Assembly: GCA_963732095.1 (NCBI GenBank)
Contig: CAVSZA010000040.1
Coordinates: 1-64,000 of the forward strand
DNA: 64,000 nt
Direction of reading: 5' to 3'
DNA from: AP-15 sp963732095
Lineage (GTDB): Bacteria > Pseudomonadota > Alphaproteobacteria > ATCC43930 > CGMCC-115725
Position numbers and translations under genes: made by a program. The notes below the pieces were generated by a model. The model worked only from the letters and a program-made list of their open reading frames with translations. It made no database searches and was not told where the DNA came from. Numbering within the stretch: the first letter of the stretch is position 1; every line of letters begins with the position of its first letter. This document shows positions 34,811 through 43,441 of this stretch, piece by piece.

Positions 34811-36841
34811 TCAGCCGCGTCGGCCGGCTGTGCGCTGCGCGCGCCGGTCGGCGAGCGGGATGACGAGGCCTGGGTGCTGCGCGGCGACCCGCTCCTGGGC
34901 GGCTTCGATGATCAACTTCAACAGGTCCGAGTAGCGCAGCCCCGCCATTTCGGCCATCAAATTGAGCTTGCCGTCCCAGCACCAGCCAGGGTTCGGGTTG
35001 ACCTCGAGCAGCCGAATCTCGCCATCGGCATCGGCGCGGAAATCGAAGCGGGCATAGTCTCGGCAGCCGAGCCGCTCGAACAGAATGTTCGAGTAATCGA
35101 CGATCTTGCGGCGCGCTTCTTCGTCGAGCCGCGCCTCGCGGTAGCCGATCTGTGTCCAGTAAGGCGAGTTGGGGATCCATTTCGACTCGTAGGGCAGCAG
35201 TTGCGGCAGCGCCGGGTCGAGCCGTGAATAATCGACCTCGAGCGGCGGCAAAACCCGGTAACCTTGTCCCGGATTGCCGATGATCCCGATCGAATATTCG
35301 GGACCGGTCAGGAATTCCTGGATCAGGATCGGGCAGCCCGGCATCTGCTCGCGCAGGTGGCCGAGGCGGGTAATCGCCGCTTCCCAGGTATGAACCACCG
35401 CATCCTTGGTGATCCCGATCGATGAGTTGCCATAGTTTGGCTTGATCAAAGCCGGGAACACCGACGGGATCGTCGCTGCCAGATCGTCCGAGTTGAAATA
35501 GGTCTCGGCCGGCACCGGGACGTCGATCGCCTGGGCGATACCGCGCACCAACGACTTGTTGTAGCACAGGCCGAGGCAGCTGGGCCCGGCGCCGCTGTAG
35601 GGGATATCGAGCGTTTCCAGCAAGGCCGGCACATGCATTTCCATGAAGGCGTCGTTATTGAAGCCCTCGTCACAGAAATTGAGGACGAAATGCGGGCGGC
35701 TCGCCCTGAGATCGGCAAGCAGAGAGGCGTGATTGTCGACAAAACGAAAGCGGTAATCGGGGAGTTCGCGCAGCGCGGTTTTGAGCCGGTCGATCGTCTC
35801 GATGTCCTCCTCACCAAAGCGCCCGTCCCGTTTGACCGGATCGGGCAGGCGCGGATCGCCGAGGATGACGGTGACGTCGGAGAACAGCGCGGCGCGGTGC
35901 GGCAACCGGCGCGCCCGGCGCGGCGCCTCGCAGGTCACAAACAGCCGGTGGGCCACCATGCCCAGATCCTGGTTGCGATGCGAATCCGGCGCTAGCAGCG
36001 AATGAAAGCGGACATTGGCAAACCCGGCGCCGGTCAGCAGCGCCTCAAGGCGTTCCTTCGAATAGAGGCGCTCGGCATAAAACTGGTCGGCGATAACGCC
36101 ACGCTCGGCGTGCACGACGACCTCTCGGCTGATCAGCCGGTCGCCGTCCCCGGCGAGGTCGCGCTCGCGGCAGACGAAATGGTTCTGATCGACCCACTCC
36201 CAGGAACGCGGCTCGAAATGATGGCGCATCCAGTCGCCATCCATCAAATCCATGACGAGCGATCCGCCGGAGGCGAGGGCGCGGTTGACCGCTTCGAGCA
36301 CGGCGAGGTCATCCTCGGGGCGCTCGAAATAGCCGAAGGAGTTTCCCAGGATGCAGACGCAGTGAAAGTCGCCGTCCCCGAGACGAAACCGCCGCGCATC
36401 GCCTTCGTGAAACGAGACCTGGAGGTTGCGCTGCTTGGCGCGCTTGCGGGCGAGGCGTATCAGATAGCGCGAACGATCGAGACCGGTGACATTGGGAAAG
36501 CCTCGGCGGGCGAGCTCAAGTGAGTGCCGACCCTGCCCACAACACAAATCCAGGATCCGGTCATTGCGTTCGAGCCCCACGCTCCGAACCAGCAAATCGA
36601 CCTCATCGGCCGTGTTGCGGTCGTTCTCGATGATGTCGCCGTCGGTTTCGAGGTAGAGCGAGTTGAACAGGGTGCGCCACCAGTCGGAAGGCAAGTGACG
36701 TTCGAGATCCGAGACAGGACCCAATGTTCGCGCACCGATGCGCCTGTCCGGTTCCGCATGGTCGAGATCCGGGCTGGTCGAGCCGGTGTGGGCCATGTGA
36801 GCCTTGGCGGCAGGTCTCGCACCGTTGGTTTTCTTCCCCAT
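34811..36841 (-). CDS. Fusion of a SAM methyltransferase and a D-Ala-D-Ala-ligase-like ATP-grasp enzyme
   Basis: A 676-residue two-domain protein. Residues about 45-310 are a class I methyltransferase: motif I RILDLCCGQGRHSLELARRG, VTGLDRSRYLIRLA, and LGNSFGYFERPEDDL. Residues about 320-660 are an ATP-grasp ligase like D-Ala-D-Ala ligase: HFVLNFCDEGFNNDAFM, PYSGAGPSCLGLCYNKSLVR, FPALIKPNYGNSSIG, ILIQEFLTGPEYSIGI and the metal-binding ending ARFDFRADADGEIRLLEVNP. Both sets of motifs look intact. The ligase half would join a carboxylate to an amine using ATP; the methylase half would modify substrate or product. The gene precedes an ornithine-decarboxylase-type gene, so a polyamine or diamino-acid substrate is plausible. 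No established function is known to me. Confidence 0.85.
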   Translation of the reverse strand: MGKKTNGARPAAKAHMAHTGSTSPDLDHAEPDRRIGARTLGPVSDLERHLPSDWWRTLFNSLYLETDGDIIENDRNTADEVDLLVRSVGLERNDRILDLCCGQGRHSLELARRGFPNVTGLDRSRYLIRLARKRAKQRNLQVSFHEGDARRFRLGDGDFHCVCILGNSFGYFERPEDDLAVLEAVNRALASGGSLVMDLMDGDWMRHHFEPRSWEWVDQNHFVCRERDLAGDGDRLISREVVVHAERGVIADQFYAERLYSKERLEALLTGAGFANVRFHSLLAPDSHRNQDLGMVAHRLFVTCEAPRRARRLPHRAALFSDVTVILGDPRLPDPVKRDGRFGEEDIETIDRLKTALRELPDYRFRFVDNHASLLADLRASRPHFVLNFCDEGFNNDAFMEMHVPALLETLDIPYSGAGPSCLGLCYNKSLVRGIAQAIDVPVPAETYFNSDDLAATIPSVFPALIKPNYGNSSIGITKDAVVHTWEAAITRLGHLREQMPGCPILIQEFLTGPEYSIGIIGNPGQGYRVLPPLEVDYSRLDPALPQLLPYESKWIPNSPYWTQIGYREARLDEEARRKIVDYSNILFERLGCRDYARFDFRADADGEIRLLEVNPNPGWCWDGKLNLMAEMAGLRYSDLLKLIIEAAQERVAAQHPGLVIPLADRRAQRTAGRRG

Positions 36842-37215
36842 ATCGAGCTACCTCGGCATTCCGGAAATCAAAAAGCGGCTTCCCGTTTAAGGGGAACCGC
36901 CGAGCAAGAATGTCTTGTGGGTGGCAGCAACGTCATCGGAGCCGGCCGCTGGCGCGAACTGGGGTGAGCATCAGGTGGTCAGTGAAGGGCTTTCGTGAAC
37001 GGTCGTGCAGGCCGGTGGTGGCGAGGAGCGCATGGTCGCTCAAAATTCGGTTCCGGCTTGGCGAACAGCGGAAGTCGGCGAGAAGTTCGGAATAAATGCT
37101 TCAGCTTTCAAGACGGTATTTTCTGCGCGGCGGAATTAGTCCGGCAGAGCCGCAATTCGACCGGTGTAGGAAATCACGGCGGCCTCCGACCCGCGCACGA
37201 GGCCGAATTGCGACT
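36842..37215. other. Intergenic region with inverted repeats
   Basis: No supported gene. Two nested inverted repeats lie just past the stop of the leftward DUF6476 gene: GGCCTC/GAGGCC (37181-37186 and 37199-37204), and CGCAATTCG/CGAATTGCG (37151-37159 and 37204-37212). They may form a transcript-ending structure for that gene. The left part should hold the promoter of the fusion gene. Confidence 0.45.
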
Positions 37216-37515
37216 TCATGGAACTTGGTGCAATTCGATCGTTCCGAGGCGAACGCCCTTCGCCAGGTCGATGACGACGAGCTGCCTCCCGCCGTCGGGC
37301 AACTCCAGCGCGAGGACCAGTCGATCCGACCCGGTCGTCATTGCCTCGATGCGAGCGCCGCGCGGAATGTCTATCGGCGAGGCAGCGAACCCGTGAGCAG
37401 CCGTGCCGGCGGGTCCGCCGCGCGAGACCCTGCCGGCAACGAGCGCGACCAGAGCGGCAAACCCGACGACCAGCATCACGCCCATCGCGACGACCAGGAT
37501 CTTGAGCGCGCGCAT
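37216..37515 (-). CDS. Small single-pass membrane protein (DUF6476-like)
   Basis: A 99-residue protein, MRALKILVVAMGVMLVVGFA, with one N-terminal membrane helix followed by a small beta-rich domain (RIEAMTTGSDRLVLALEL, RQLVVIDLAKGVRLGTIEL). The pattern matches a short family found beside rluA-type genes in alphaproteobacteria, which I recall as DUF6476. It is probably anchored in the inner membrane with the domain outside. It is divergent from the pseudouridine synthase, with 14 bp between start codons. Function unknown. Confidence 0.75.
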   Translation of the reverse strand: MRALKILVVAMGVMLVVGFAALVALVAGRVSRGGPAGTAAHGFAASPIDIPRGARIEAMTTGSDRLVLALELPDGGRQLVVIDLAKGVRLGTIELHQVP

Positions 37516-37529
37516 GCGCCTAGTTTCCG

Positions 37530-38504
37530 ATGACGCCTGATGCTCCCGCAACCGTGATCCGGGCCGGCGAAACCGATGCGGGACAGCGGCTCGACCGCGT
37601 GCTGGCGCAGCACCTGCCGCTGCTGTCGCGGACGAGGCTGAAGCGCCTGATCGAGATGGGCCAGGTCTCCCATGAGGGAGCTGTTTTGCGCGATCCGTCG
37701 GTGCGCGTGCGATATGACCAGAATTTCGTCGTAATTCTCCCGCAGATTGACGATGCCGCGCCGGTCGCGCAGCCGATCGCGCTCGATATCCGCTTTGAGG
37801 ATGCACACCTGATCGTCATCGACAAACCGGTGGGCTTGGTTGTCCATCCCGCCCCGGGGAATCCCGACGGCACTCTCGTCAACGCGCTGCTGGCCCATTG
37901 CGGCGCGAGCTTGTCCGGCATCGGCGGGGTCCGCCGGCCGGGTATTGTGCATCGGCTCGACAAGGGCACCAGCGGCCTGATGGTCGTCGCCAAGACCGAG
38001 GCGGCGCACCATGGCTTGTCGCGCGATTTTGCCGCACGCCGCATCGATCGCGCGTACACTGCCTTTGTCTGGGGGGTCCCGTCCGCGCCGGCGGGCGAAA
38101 TCTCCGGCAACATCGGCCGCAGCAACCTCAACCGTAAAAAGATGGCAGTTGTCGCGAAAGAAAAGGGCAAACCGGCGATCACCCGCTACCGGATCGAGCG
38201 CACATTCAGTCTCCATGCGGCGCAAATCGAATGCCGCCTGGCTACGGGTCGGACACACCAGATCCGGGTCCATTTTGCCCATCTCGGACACCCGCTGATC
38301 GGCGATCCGGTCTATGGCACGCGTGCCGGGCGATCGGTAGCTCGCGCTGGGCCGACGGGCGAGCGGATTGCCGCCTTCGCGCGTCAAGCCCTGCACGCCC
38401 GACTGCTCGGCTTCACGCATCCCGTCGAGAAAGGGCCTTTGCGCTTTGAGAGCCCGCTTCCAGGGGACCTGCGGGAACTGGCGCGTAGTTTAGAGCAACT
38501 TTAA
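37530..38504 (+). CDS. RluA-family pseudouridine synthase (RluD-like)
   Basis: A 324-residue enzyme. An S4 RNA-binding domain (about 17-75, GQRLDRVLAQHLPLLSRTRL) precedes the synthase domain with VIDKPVGLVVHPAPGN, the catalytic motif HRLDKGTSGL at 141-150 (Asp144), and IECRLATGRTHQIRVHFAHLG (in part). The layout fits RluD, which modifies helix 69 of 23S rRNA. It is followed by rpoH, a common alphaproteobacterial order. Confidence 0.92.
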   Translation: MTPDAPATVIRAGETDAGQRLDRVLAQHLPLLSRTRLKRLIEMGQVSHEGAVLRDPSVRVRYDQNFVVILPQIDDAAPVAQPIALDIRFEDAHLIVIDKPVGLVVHPAPGNPDGTLVNALLAHCGASLSGIGGVRRPGIVHRLDKGTSGLMVVAKTEAAHHGLSRDFAARRIDRAYTAFVWGVPSAPAGEISGNIGRSNLNRKKMAVVAKEKGKPAITRYRIERTFSLHAAQIECRLATGRTHQIRVHFAHLGHPLIGDPVYGTRAGRSVARAGPTGERIAAFARQALHARLLGFTHPVEKGPLRFESPLPGDLRELARSLEQL

Positions 38505-38610
38505 ACTGGACAAAATCCGACTATATTAGTAGGATATGGGCGTCGGGGGATCGGGACGCTTTCTTCGAGCGTTAGCCCATCACCGACCTGAAACGGAGCA
38601 ACAATCGTCA

Positions 38611-39495
38611 ATGGCCACTCTTTCGGTACCTTCCATCTCTTCGGAAGGAAACCTGACGCGGTACCTACAGGAGATCCGGAAATTTCCGATGCTCGAGCCC
38701 GAGCAGGAATACATGCTCGCCAAGCGTTGGAAGGAGCACGAGGATCCCCAGGCCGCGCACAAACTGGTTACGAGTCATCTGCGCCTGGTCGCCAAGATCG
38801 CCATGGGCTATCGCGGCTACGGGCTGCCGCTCTCCGAGCTGATCTCGGAGGGCAATGTCGGCATGATGCAGGCGGTCAAGCGGTTTGATCCGGATCGCGG
38901 TTTTCGGCTGGCGACCTATGCCATGTGGTGGATCCGCGCCGCGATCCAGGAATACATCCTGCATTCCTGGTCGCTTGTTAAGATGGGCACCACGGCGGCG
39001 CAGAAAAAGCTGTTCTTCAATCTGCGCAAGTTGAAGGGTCAATTGCAGGCGATGGAAGAAGGCGACCTCTCGCCGGAGAATTTGAAGAAGATCGCGACCG
39101 AGCTCGATGTTCCCGAGGCCGACGTCATCAGCATGAACCGCCGGTTGGCGAGCCCGGACCATTCGCTGAACGCGCCGCTGCGGTCCGACAGCGAGGGCGA
39201 ATGGCAGGATTGGCTCGTCGATGAGAGTGAGAGCCAGGAGACGCGGCTCGGCGAGCGGCAAGAGCTCGGTCTCCGCCGCGATCTCCTCGAAAAGGCGATG
39301 ACACATCTTAACGACCGCGAACGCCACATCTTGACCGAGCGGCGCTTACGGGAAAACCCGACCACCCTCGAAGACCTCTCGCAGCAATACGGCATCTCGC
39401 GCGAGCGCGTGCGGCAGATCGAAGTCCGCGCCTTCGAAAAGCTGCAAAAGGCGATCAAGGCCGCCGCGATCGAGCGGCGGCTCGTCACCCACTAA
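38611..39495 (+). CDS. rpoH: RNA polymerase sigma-32 factor
   Basis: A 294-residue sigma factor starting MATLSVPSISSEGNLTRYLQ. Region 2 contains LVTSHLRLVAKIAMGYRGYG, LISEGNVGMMQAVKRFDPD and the -10-recognition part FRLATYAMWWIRAAIQEYIL. The RpoH box QKKLFFNLRKLK follows. Region 4 has QQYGISRERVRQIEVRAFEK. It directs heat-shock transcription. ATG 38611 is preceded by ACGGAGCAACA, a usable ribosome site. The stop overlaps the convergent anmK end by 11 nt. Confidence 0.95.
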   Translation: MATLSVPSISSEGNLTRYLQEIRKFPMLEPEQEYMLAKRWKEHEDPQAAHKLVTSHLRLVAKIAMGYRGYGLPLSELISEGNVGMMQAVKRFDPDRGFRLATYAMWWIRAAIQEYILHSWSLVKMGTTAAQKKLFFNLRKLKGQLQAMEEGDLSPENLKKIATELDVPEADVISMNRRLASPDHSLNAPLRSDSEGEWQDWLVDESESQETRLGERQELGLRRDLLEKAMTHLNDRERHILTERRLRENPTTLEDLSQQYGISRERVRQIEVRAFEKLQKAIKAAAIERRLVTH

Positions 39496-40561
39496 GCGAA
39501 TAAGCCCCTCTTCCAAGGTGCGGGAGAGGGGCTCTGAACATACTCCCGCCGCAGGTCGGCTGCGGCACGCCTGTCGTCGAGGGCAGGCTGAGCGGCAATT
39601 CCAGGACAGAACGTACCGCGAGATAGGCAAAGGCTTGCGCCTCGAGCGCATCGCCGTGCCAGCCGACGGCCTCCACCTGTCGCACGGTTGCTTCGAGACG
39701 ACGGCGCAGGGCTTTCATGAGCCCAGGATTGTGCCGGCCGCCGCCGGTGACCAGCCATTCCCGCGCTGGAGCAGGAAAATGGCGCGTTGCCGCCGCGACC
39801 GCCGCCGCCGTCATTTCGGTCAAGGTGGCCGCGCCATCCTCCAGGGAAAGGCCGGCTGGCATGACTGCAAGGAAATCGTCGCGATCGAGCGATTTGGGCG
39901 GAGCTCGGTGAAAAAAGGGAAGAGTGAGGAAGCGATCGACATCAGCGGCCGAAATGTCACCGGCGCGCGCGAGCGCGCCGTCCAGGTCGGCCGCAGCGCC
40001 GGTGTGCCGGCGCACCCAATCGTCAATCAGCGCGTTGCCCGGTCCGGTGTCGAAGGCGAGGATTTCCGACCCCTCCCCAATCCAGGTCACGTTTGCGACG
40101 CCGCCGACGTTGAGGACGGCGATCGGCTTGGCGAGCGGTGCCGCGAGCGCGGCATGAAAGAGTGGGGCCAGCGGCGCCCCCTGCCCGCCGGCCGCGACAT
40201 CGGCCGCGCGGAAATCCGCCACGACATCTATTGCGAGCCGTTGCGCGAGCCGGGCACCGTCGCCGATTTGCCAGGTGCGGCGCTCGGCCGGGCGGTGCAA
40301 GACCGTGTGGCCGTGGAACCCGATCACCTCTGCAGCAGCTCCGGTGTGGTCCAGCAAAAGCCGCTCGACGGCTTCGGCATGCAGTTTGGTCAACGCCTCC
40401 TCGACTTCGGCAATCGGGCCGATGCCGCCGAGCACAGAACGCAGCCTCTCGCGGAAATCCGGCGGATAGGGAACGGTCAGCGCTGGCCCCGCGATCACCC
40501 GGTCGCGACCGTCCGTCTCGATCATCGCGACATCGATGCCGTCGAGCGAGGTGCCGCTCAT
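39485..40561 (-). CDS. anmK: Anhydro-N-acetylmuramic acid kinase
   Basis: About 358 residues from the ATG at 40561. Motifs: MSGTSLDGIDVAMIE (phosphate loop), EVIGFHGHTVLHRP, IDVVADFRAADVAAGGQGAP, VLNVGGVANVTW, DTGPGNALIDDW and LVTGGGRHN. It phosphorylates 1,6-anhydroMurNAc during cell-wall recycling. The conserved first strand RAIGL lies upstream of this ATG in frame, but no good start codon precedes it; an ATG at 40614 is one base out of frame, so a frame error near 40600 is likely and the true start is probably 40614. The C-terminus is extended by repeat-derived residues after the normal STTGVPQPTCGG ending. Divergent from tyrS. Confidence 0.9.
   Translation of the reverse strand: MSGTSLDGIDVAMIETDGRDRVIAGPALTVPYPPDFRERLRSVLGGIGPIAEVEEALTKLHAEAVERLLLDHTGAAAEVIGFHGHTVLHRPAERRTWQIGDGARLAQRLAIDVVADFRAADVAAGGQGAPLAPLFHAALAAPLAKPIAVLNVGGVANVTWIGEGSEILAFDTGPGNALIDDWVRRHTGAAADLDGALARAGDISAADVDRFLTLPFFHRAPPKSLDRDDFLAVMPAGLSLEDGAATLTEMTAAAVAAATRHFPAPAREWLVTGGGRHNPGLMKALRRRLEATVRQVEAVGWHGDALEAQAFAYLAVRSVLELPLSLPSTTGVPQPTCGGSMFRAPLPHLGRGAYSLSG
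39503..39533. terminator. Hairpin after rpoH, inside the anmK 3' end
   Basis: Inverted arms AGCCCCTC (39503-39510) and GAGGGGCT (39526-39533) start 8 bp after the rpoH stop codon. It resembles half of a family A repeat and has no strong T-tract. It is also translated as the last residues of AnmK (APLPHLGRGAYS), beyond the usual C-terminus. Confidence 0.5.
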
Positions 40562-40727
40562 CAATCCGATCGCGCGCCACAGCCGTGGCGAATGTCGACC
40601 CGGCTTAGCGGCATTATCGCCACCTCCTCGAAAGCGGGGGCCGAGGTTAGGCGAAGGAGACCTGCCGCCTTCGATACCCTCTTTCGAGCCTGCGAAGGAA
40701 TTGGCAGGGACGGGCCAGAACCGTGAC

Positions 40728-40881
40728 TCACTCCCTCGCCCCGCTTGCGGGGAGAGGGTTGGGGTGAGGGGCCTTTGCCGACCGCACAGCGTTTGCAGGT
40801 GAGGCGGAGGTTGCCCCTCATCCGGAAGCCGCCCATAGCGCGGCTTCCGACCTCTCCCCGCAAGCGGCGCGAGGTGACGGC
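40728..40881. repeat. Palindromic repeat pair, family A, between anmK and tyrS
   Basis: The left unit has CTCGCCCCGCTTGCGGGGAG and the right arm GGGGTGAGGGGC. The right unit has a perfect 9-bp hairpin GGAAGCCGC/GCGGCTTCC (40824-40832 and 40840-40848) and CTCTCCCCGCAAGCGG. This fills most of the divergent anmK-tyrS gap, so promoters of either gene must lie close to the start codons. Confidence 0.8.
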
Positions 40882-40928
40882 TTGCGCTGCCAGGGCACGG
40901 GGAGTGTTGTGGCCCGTCCGGCGCGCCT

Positions 40929-42191
40929 ATGTTAGATGACACGGCCATGTCCACACCTCGTTCCCCCTTTCTCGCCACCGCGCTCGAACGCGGCTTCATC
41001 CATCAATGCACCGACATGGAAGCGCTCGACGGGCGGTTGCTTGTCGGCCGCGTTGTAGCCTATGTCGGCTATGACTGCACGGCGGATAGCCTTCACGTCG
41101 GCAGCCTGGTGTCGATCATGCTGCTGCGCCTCTTTCAGAGATGTGGGCATAAGCCGATCGTGCTGATGGGCGGCGGCACGACGCGGATCGGCGATCCTTC
41201 TGGGAAGGACGAGGCACGACAGCTGCTCGACGATGCCGAAATCGCCCGCAATATGGCGGGGATCCGCACTGTTTTCGCGAAGTTCCTGAAGTTCGGCGAC
41301 GGGCCGGACGAGGCCGTCATGGTCAACAATGCCGATTGGCTCGACGCGCTGCGCTACATTCCGCTGCTGCGCGATGTCGGGCGCCATTTCTCGGTCAATC
41401 GGATGCTGACGCTGGACAGCGTCCGGCTTCGGCTCGAGCGCGACCAGCCCTTAAGCTTTCTCGAATTCAACTACCCGATCCTGCAGGCTTACGACTTCGG
41501 AGAGCTGGCCCGGCGCTATCAATGCGAGCTGCAGATCGGCGGCTCCGATCAATGGGGCAACATCGTCGCCGGCGTCGAGCTCGCGCGGCGGGCGGACGGA
41601 CGCGCCCTGTTCGGCCTGACGACCCCGCTTATCACGACCGCTTCCGGCGTGAAGATGGGGAAGACTGCGCAGGGCGCCATCTGGCTCAATGCCGAGCGGC
41701 TGTCGCCCTACGAATATTGGCAGTTTTGGCGGAACACCGAGGACGACGATGTCGGGCGTTTTCTGCGCCTCTTCACAGAGCTGGATCTCGCCGAAATCGA
41801 GCGGCTGGAGCGCGGCGACGTCAACGAGGCAAAAAAGGTCCTGGCCACTGAGGCCACGGCGCTCTGCCATGGCGGGGAAGCCGCCAATGCTGCCGCCGAG
41901 ACCGCGCGCGCCGTCTTCGAGGGCGGCGGCAGCGGCAGCGAATTGCCGCAGATCGAAGTGCCCCGCAACGAACTGGCCCGCGGCATGCCTGCTTTTGAGC
42001 TCTTCAGCCTCACCGGCCTCGCCGCGTCCAATGGCGAAGCCCGGCGGCTGATCCGCGGCGGCGGCGCGCGGGTCAACGACAGGGTCGTCGAGAACGAGAC
42101 GAAGCTCGTAACCGCAGCGGATCTCGACGAGAAGGGCGTGTTGAAGCTCAGTGCCGGTCGTAAACGTCATGCGTTGGTTCGGCCGATCTGA
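40929..42191 (+). CDS. tyrS: Tyrosyl-tRNA synthetase
   Basis: A 420-residue class I synthetase. The Rossmann core has YVGYDCTADSLHVGSLV with the HIGH-like motif (LHVG), EFNYPILQAYDF, IGGSDQWGNIVAG, and the KMSKS-like loop GVKMGKTAQGA. A C-terminal S4-type RNA-binding domain ends the protein (GEARRLIRGGGARVNDRVV). It charges tRNA-Tyr. Starts at ATG 40929 or 40947 are both possible. It lies upstream of the F0 operon. Confidence 0.95.
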   Translation: MLDDTAMSTPRSPFLATALERGFIHQCTDMEALDGRLLVGRVVAYVGYDCTADSLHVGSLVSIMLLRLFQRCGHKPIVLMGGGTTRIGDPSGKDEARQLLDDAEIARNMAGIRTVFAKFLKFGDGPDEAVMVNNADWLDALRYIPLLRDVGRHFSVNRMLTLDSVRLRLERDQPLSFLEFNYPILQAYDFGELARRYQCELQIGGSDQWGNIVAGVELARRADGRALFGLTTPLITTASGVKMGKTAQGAIWLNAERLSPYEYWQFWRNTEDDDVGRFLRLFTELDLAEIERLERGDVNEAKKVLATEATALCHGGEAANAAAETARAVFEGGGSGSELPQIEVPRNELARGMPAFELFSLTGLAASNGEARRLIRGGGARVNDRVVENETKLVTAADLDEKGVLKLSAGRKRHALVRPI

Positions 42192-42207
42192 GGTGGAGAC
42201 GCCACCT
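42191..42207. terminator. Small hairpin at the tyrS stop
   Basis: AGGTGG-AGACG-CCACCT forms a 6-bp stem that begins at the last base of the tyrS stop codon. There is no T-tract, so ending of transcription here is only possible, not shown. Confidence 0.35.
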
Positions 42208-42223
42208 GAAGCCCGTCGCTTCG

Positions 42224-42252
42224 TTGACAGGGTTCCAGGGTGTCACTATGTT
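42224..42252 (+). promoter_or_regulatory. Sigma-70 promoter of the F0 operon
   Basis: A perfect -35 TTGACA (42224-42229) is separated by exactly 17 bp from TATGTT (42247-42252, four of six matches to TATAAT). Transcription would start near 42259, giving a leader of about 30 nt before atpI. A 7-bp inverted repeat GCGCCGC/GCGGCGC at 42253-42259 and 42274-42280 surrounds the expected start point. Confidence 0.75.
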
Positions 42253-42288
42253 GCGCCGCCTTTCAACCGCGGTGCGGCGCTTCCCTAG

Positions 42289-42669
42289 ATGAGCGAGCGC
42301 GAGCCGCCGGACCCGCTGGCGCGGCTTGGCGGACGAATCGACAAGGCACGCGCGCAGCATGTTCGAAGACAGCCGGCGGTTGGTGATCGTTCGGCCATGC
42401 AGCAGGGCCTGGGGCTTGGGCTGCGCATCGGCATCGAACTGGTGGCCGCGATCGGTGTCGCGACGGCGCTGGGATGGGCAATCGATCGCTGGCTCGGCAC
42501 TCGGCCATGGGGCATCATCGTGCTGTTCTTTCTCGGGGTTGCCGCCGGTATGCTGAACGTCTATCGCGCAGTCTCCGGCATCAGCACCCCTGTGGGGTAT
42601 CGGCGGCCCGGCGAAGGCGCCCCCGCCCCGCGATCGAACCAGGACGCGTGGGACGACGACGAGAACTGA
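42289..42669 (+). CDS. atpI: ATP synthase protein I (AtpI)
   Basis: A 126-residue small membrane protein with two hydrophobic helices (IGIELVAAIGVATALGWAI and GIIVLFFLGVAAGMLNVY) between a charged N-terminus and an acidic tail DAWDDDEN. AtpI helps assembly of the c-ring or Mg2+ handling; it is first in the operon atpI-B-E-F'-F. No clear Shine-Dalgarno sequence precedes its ATG. The stop is immediately before the GTG of atpB. Confidence 0.9.
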   Translation: MSEREPPDPLARLGGRIDKARAQHVRRQPAVGDRSAMQQGLGLGLRIGIELVAAIGVATALGWAIDRWLGTRPWGIIVLFFLGVAAGMLNVYRAVSGISTPVGYRRPGEGAPAPRSNQDAWDDDEN

Positions 42670-42670
42670 T

Positions 42671-43402
42671 GTGGCAATAGAACTTCATCCGCTCGAGCAA
42701 TTCGCAATCGCGCGCATAATCCCTATCCATATCGGCGGGCTCGACGTCTCTTACACGAACGCTGCGCTGATGATGACCATCGCCGTCGTCTCCGTCACCG
42801 CGCTGATGGTGCTCGCTACCCGCCGTGCGGCGCTGGTTCCGGGCCGCTGGCAATCGGTTGCCGAGATGCTCTATGAGTTCGTCGCCGATATGGTCGACAG
42901 CAATATCGGGCAGGGCGGGCGGCAATTCCTTCCCTTCGTCTTTACGCTATTCGCCTTCATTCTGTTTGCCAACCTGTTGGGAATGATCCCCTACAGCTAC
43001 ACCACGACCAGCCAGATCATCGTGACCTTCGCGCTCGCCGCGGTCGTGTTCATCTTGGTCACGACGATTGGTATCATCCGGCACGGGTTCCATTTCCTCA
43101 GCCTCTTCGTGCCGCACGGGGTGCCGAAATTTCTGCTGTTGCTGTTGGTGCCGATCGAGCTGTTATCCTATTTCATCCGCCCGTTCACTCTGTCGATCCG
43201 GCTCTTCGCGAATATGCTGGCCGGACACACGATGCTGGCGATTTTCGGCGGCTTTGCAGCGAGCATCGGGTTGTTCGCATTCTTTCCTACCGGTATCAAC
43301 GTCCTCCTCGTCGGTCTGGAATTCCTCGTGGCGGTGTTGCAGGCGTATGTATTTGCCATCCTCACCTGCCTTTATCTGAGCGAGGCTATTAATCTGCATT
43401 AA
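42671..43402 (+). CDS. atpB: ATP synthase F0 subunit a
   Basis: A 243-residue membrane protein with five to six helices. The essential arginine is in LSIRLFANMLAGH; EFLVAVLQAYVFAILTCLYL is the last helix. It forms the proton half-channels beside the c-ring. The start codon is GTG at 42671, one base after the atpI stop, so the two are translationally coupled. Confidence 0.96.
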   Translation: MAIELHPLEQFAIARIIPIHIGGLDVSYTNAALMMTIAVVSVTALMVLATRRAALVPGRWQSVAEMLYEFVADMVDSNIGQGGRQFLPFVFTLFAFILFANLLGMIPYSYTTTSQIIVTFALAAVVFILVTTIGIIRHGFHFLSLFVPHGVPKFLLLLLVPIELLSYFIRPFTLSIRLFANMLAGHTMLAIFGGFAASIGLFAFFPTGINVLLVGLEFLVAVLQAYVFAILTCLYLSEAINLH

Positions 43403-43441
43403 AATCGCTTCGCCTCACCCTTCAACCAACGGAAAACCACT

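Noticed and set aside
38499..38527. Possible rpoH promoter with TATATT at 38522-38527
   Set aside because: The -10 is fair, but no -35 at the right distance matches TTGACA by more than three bases.
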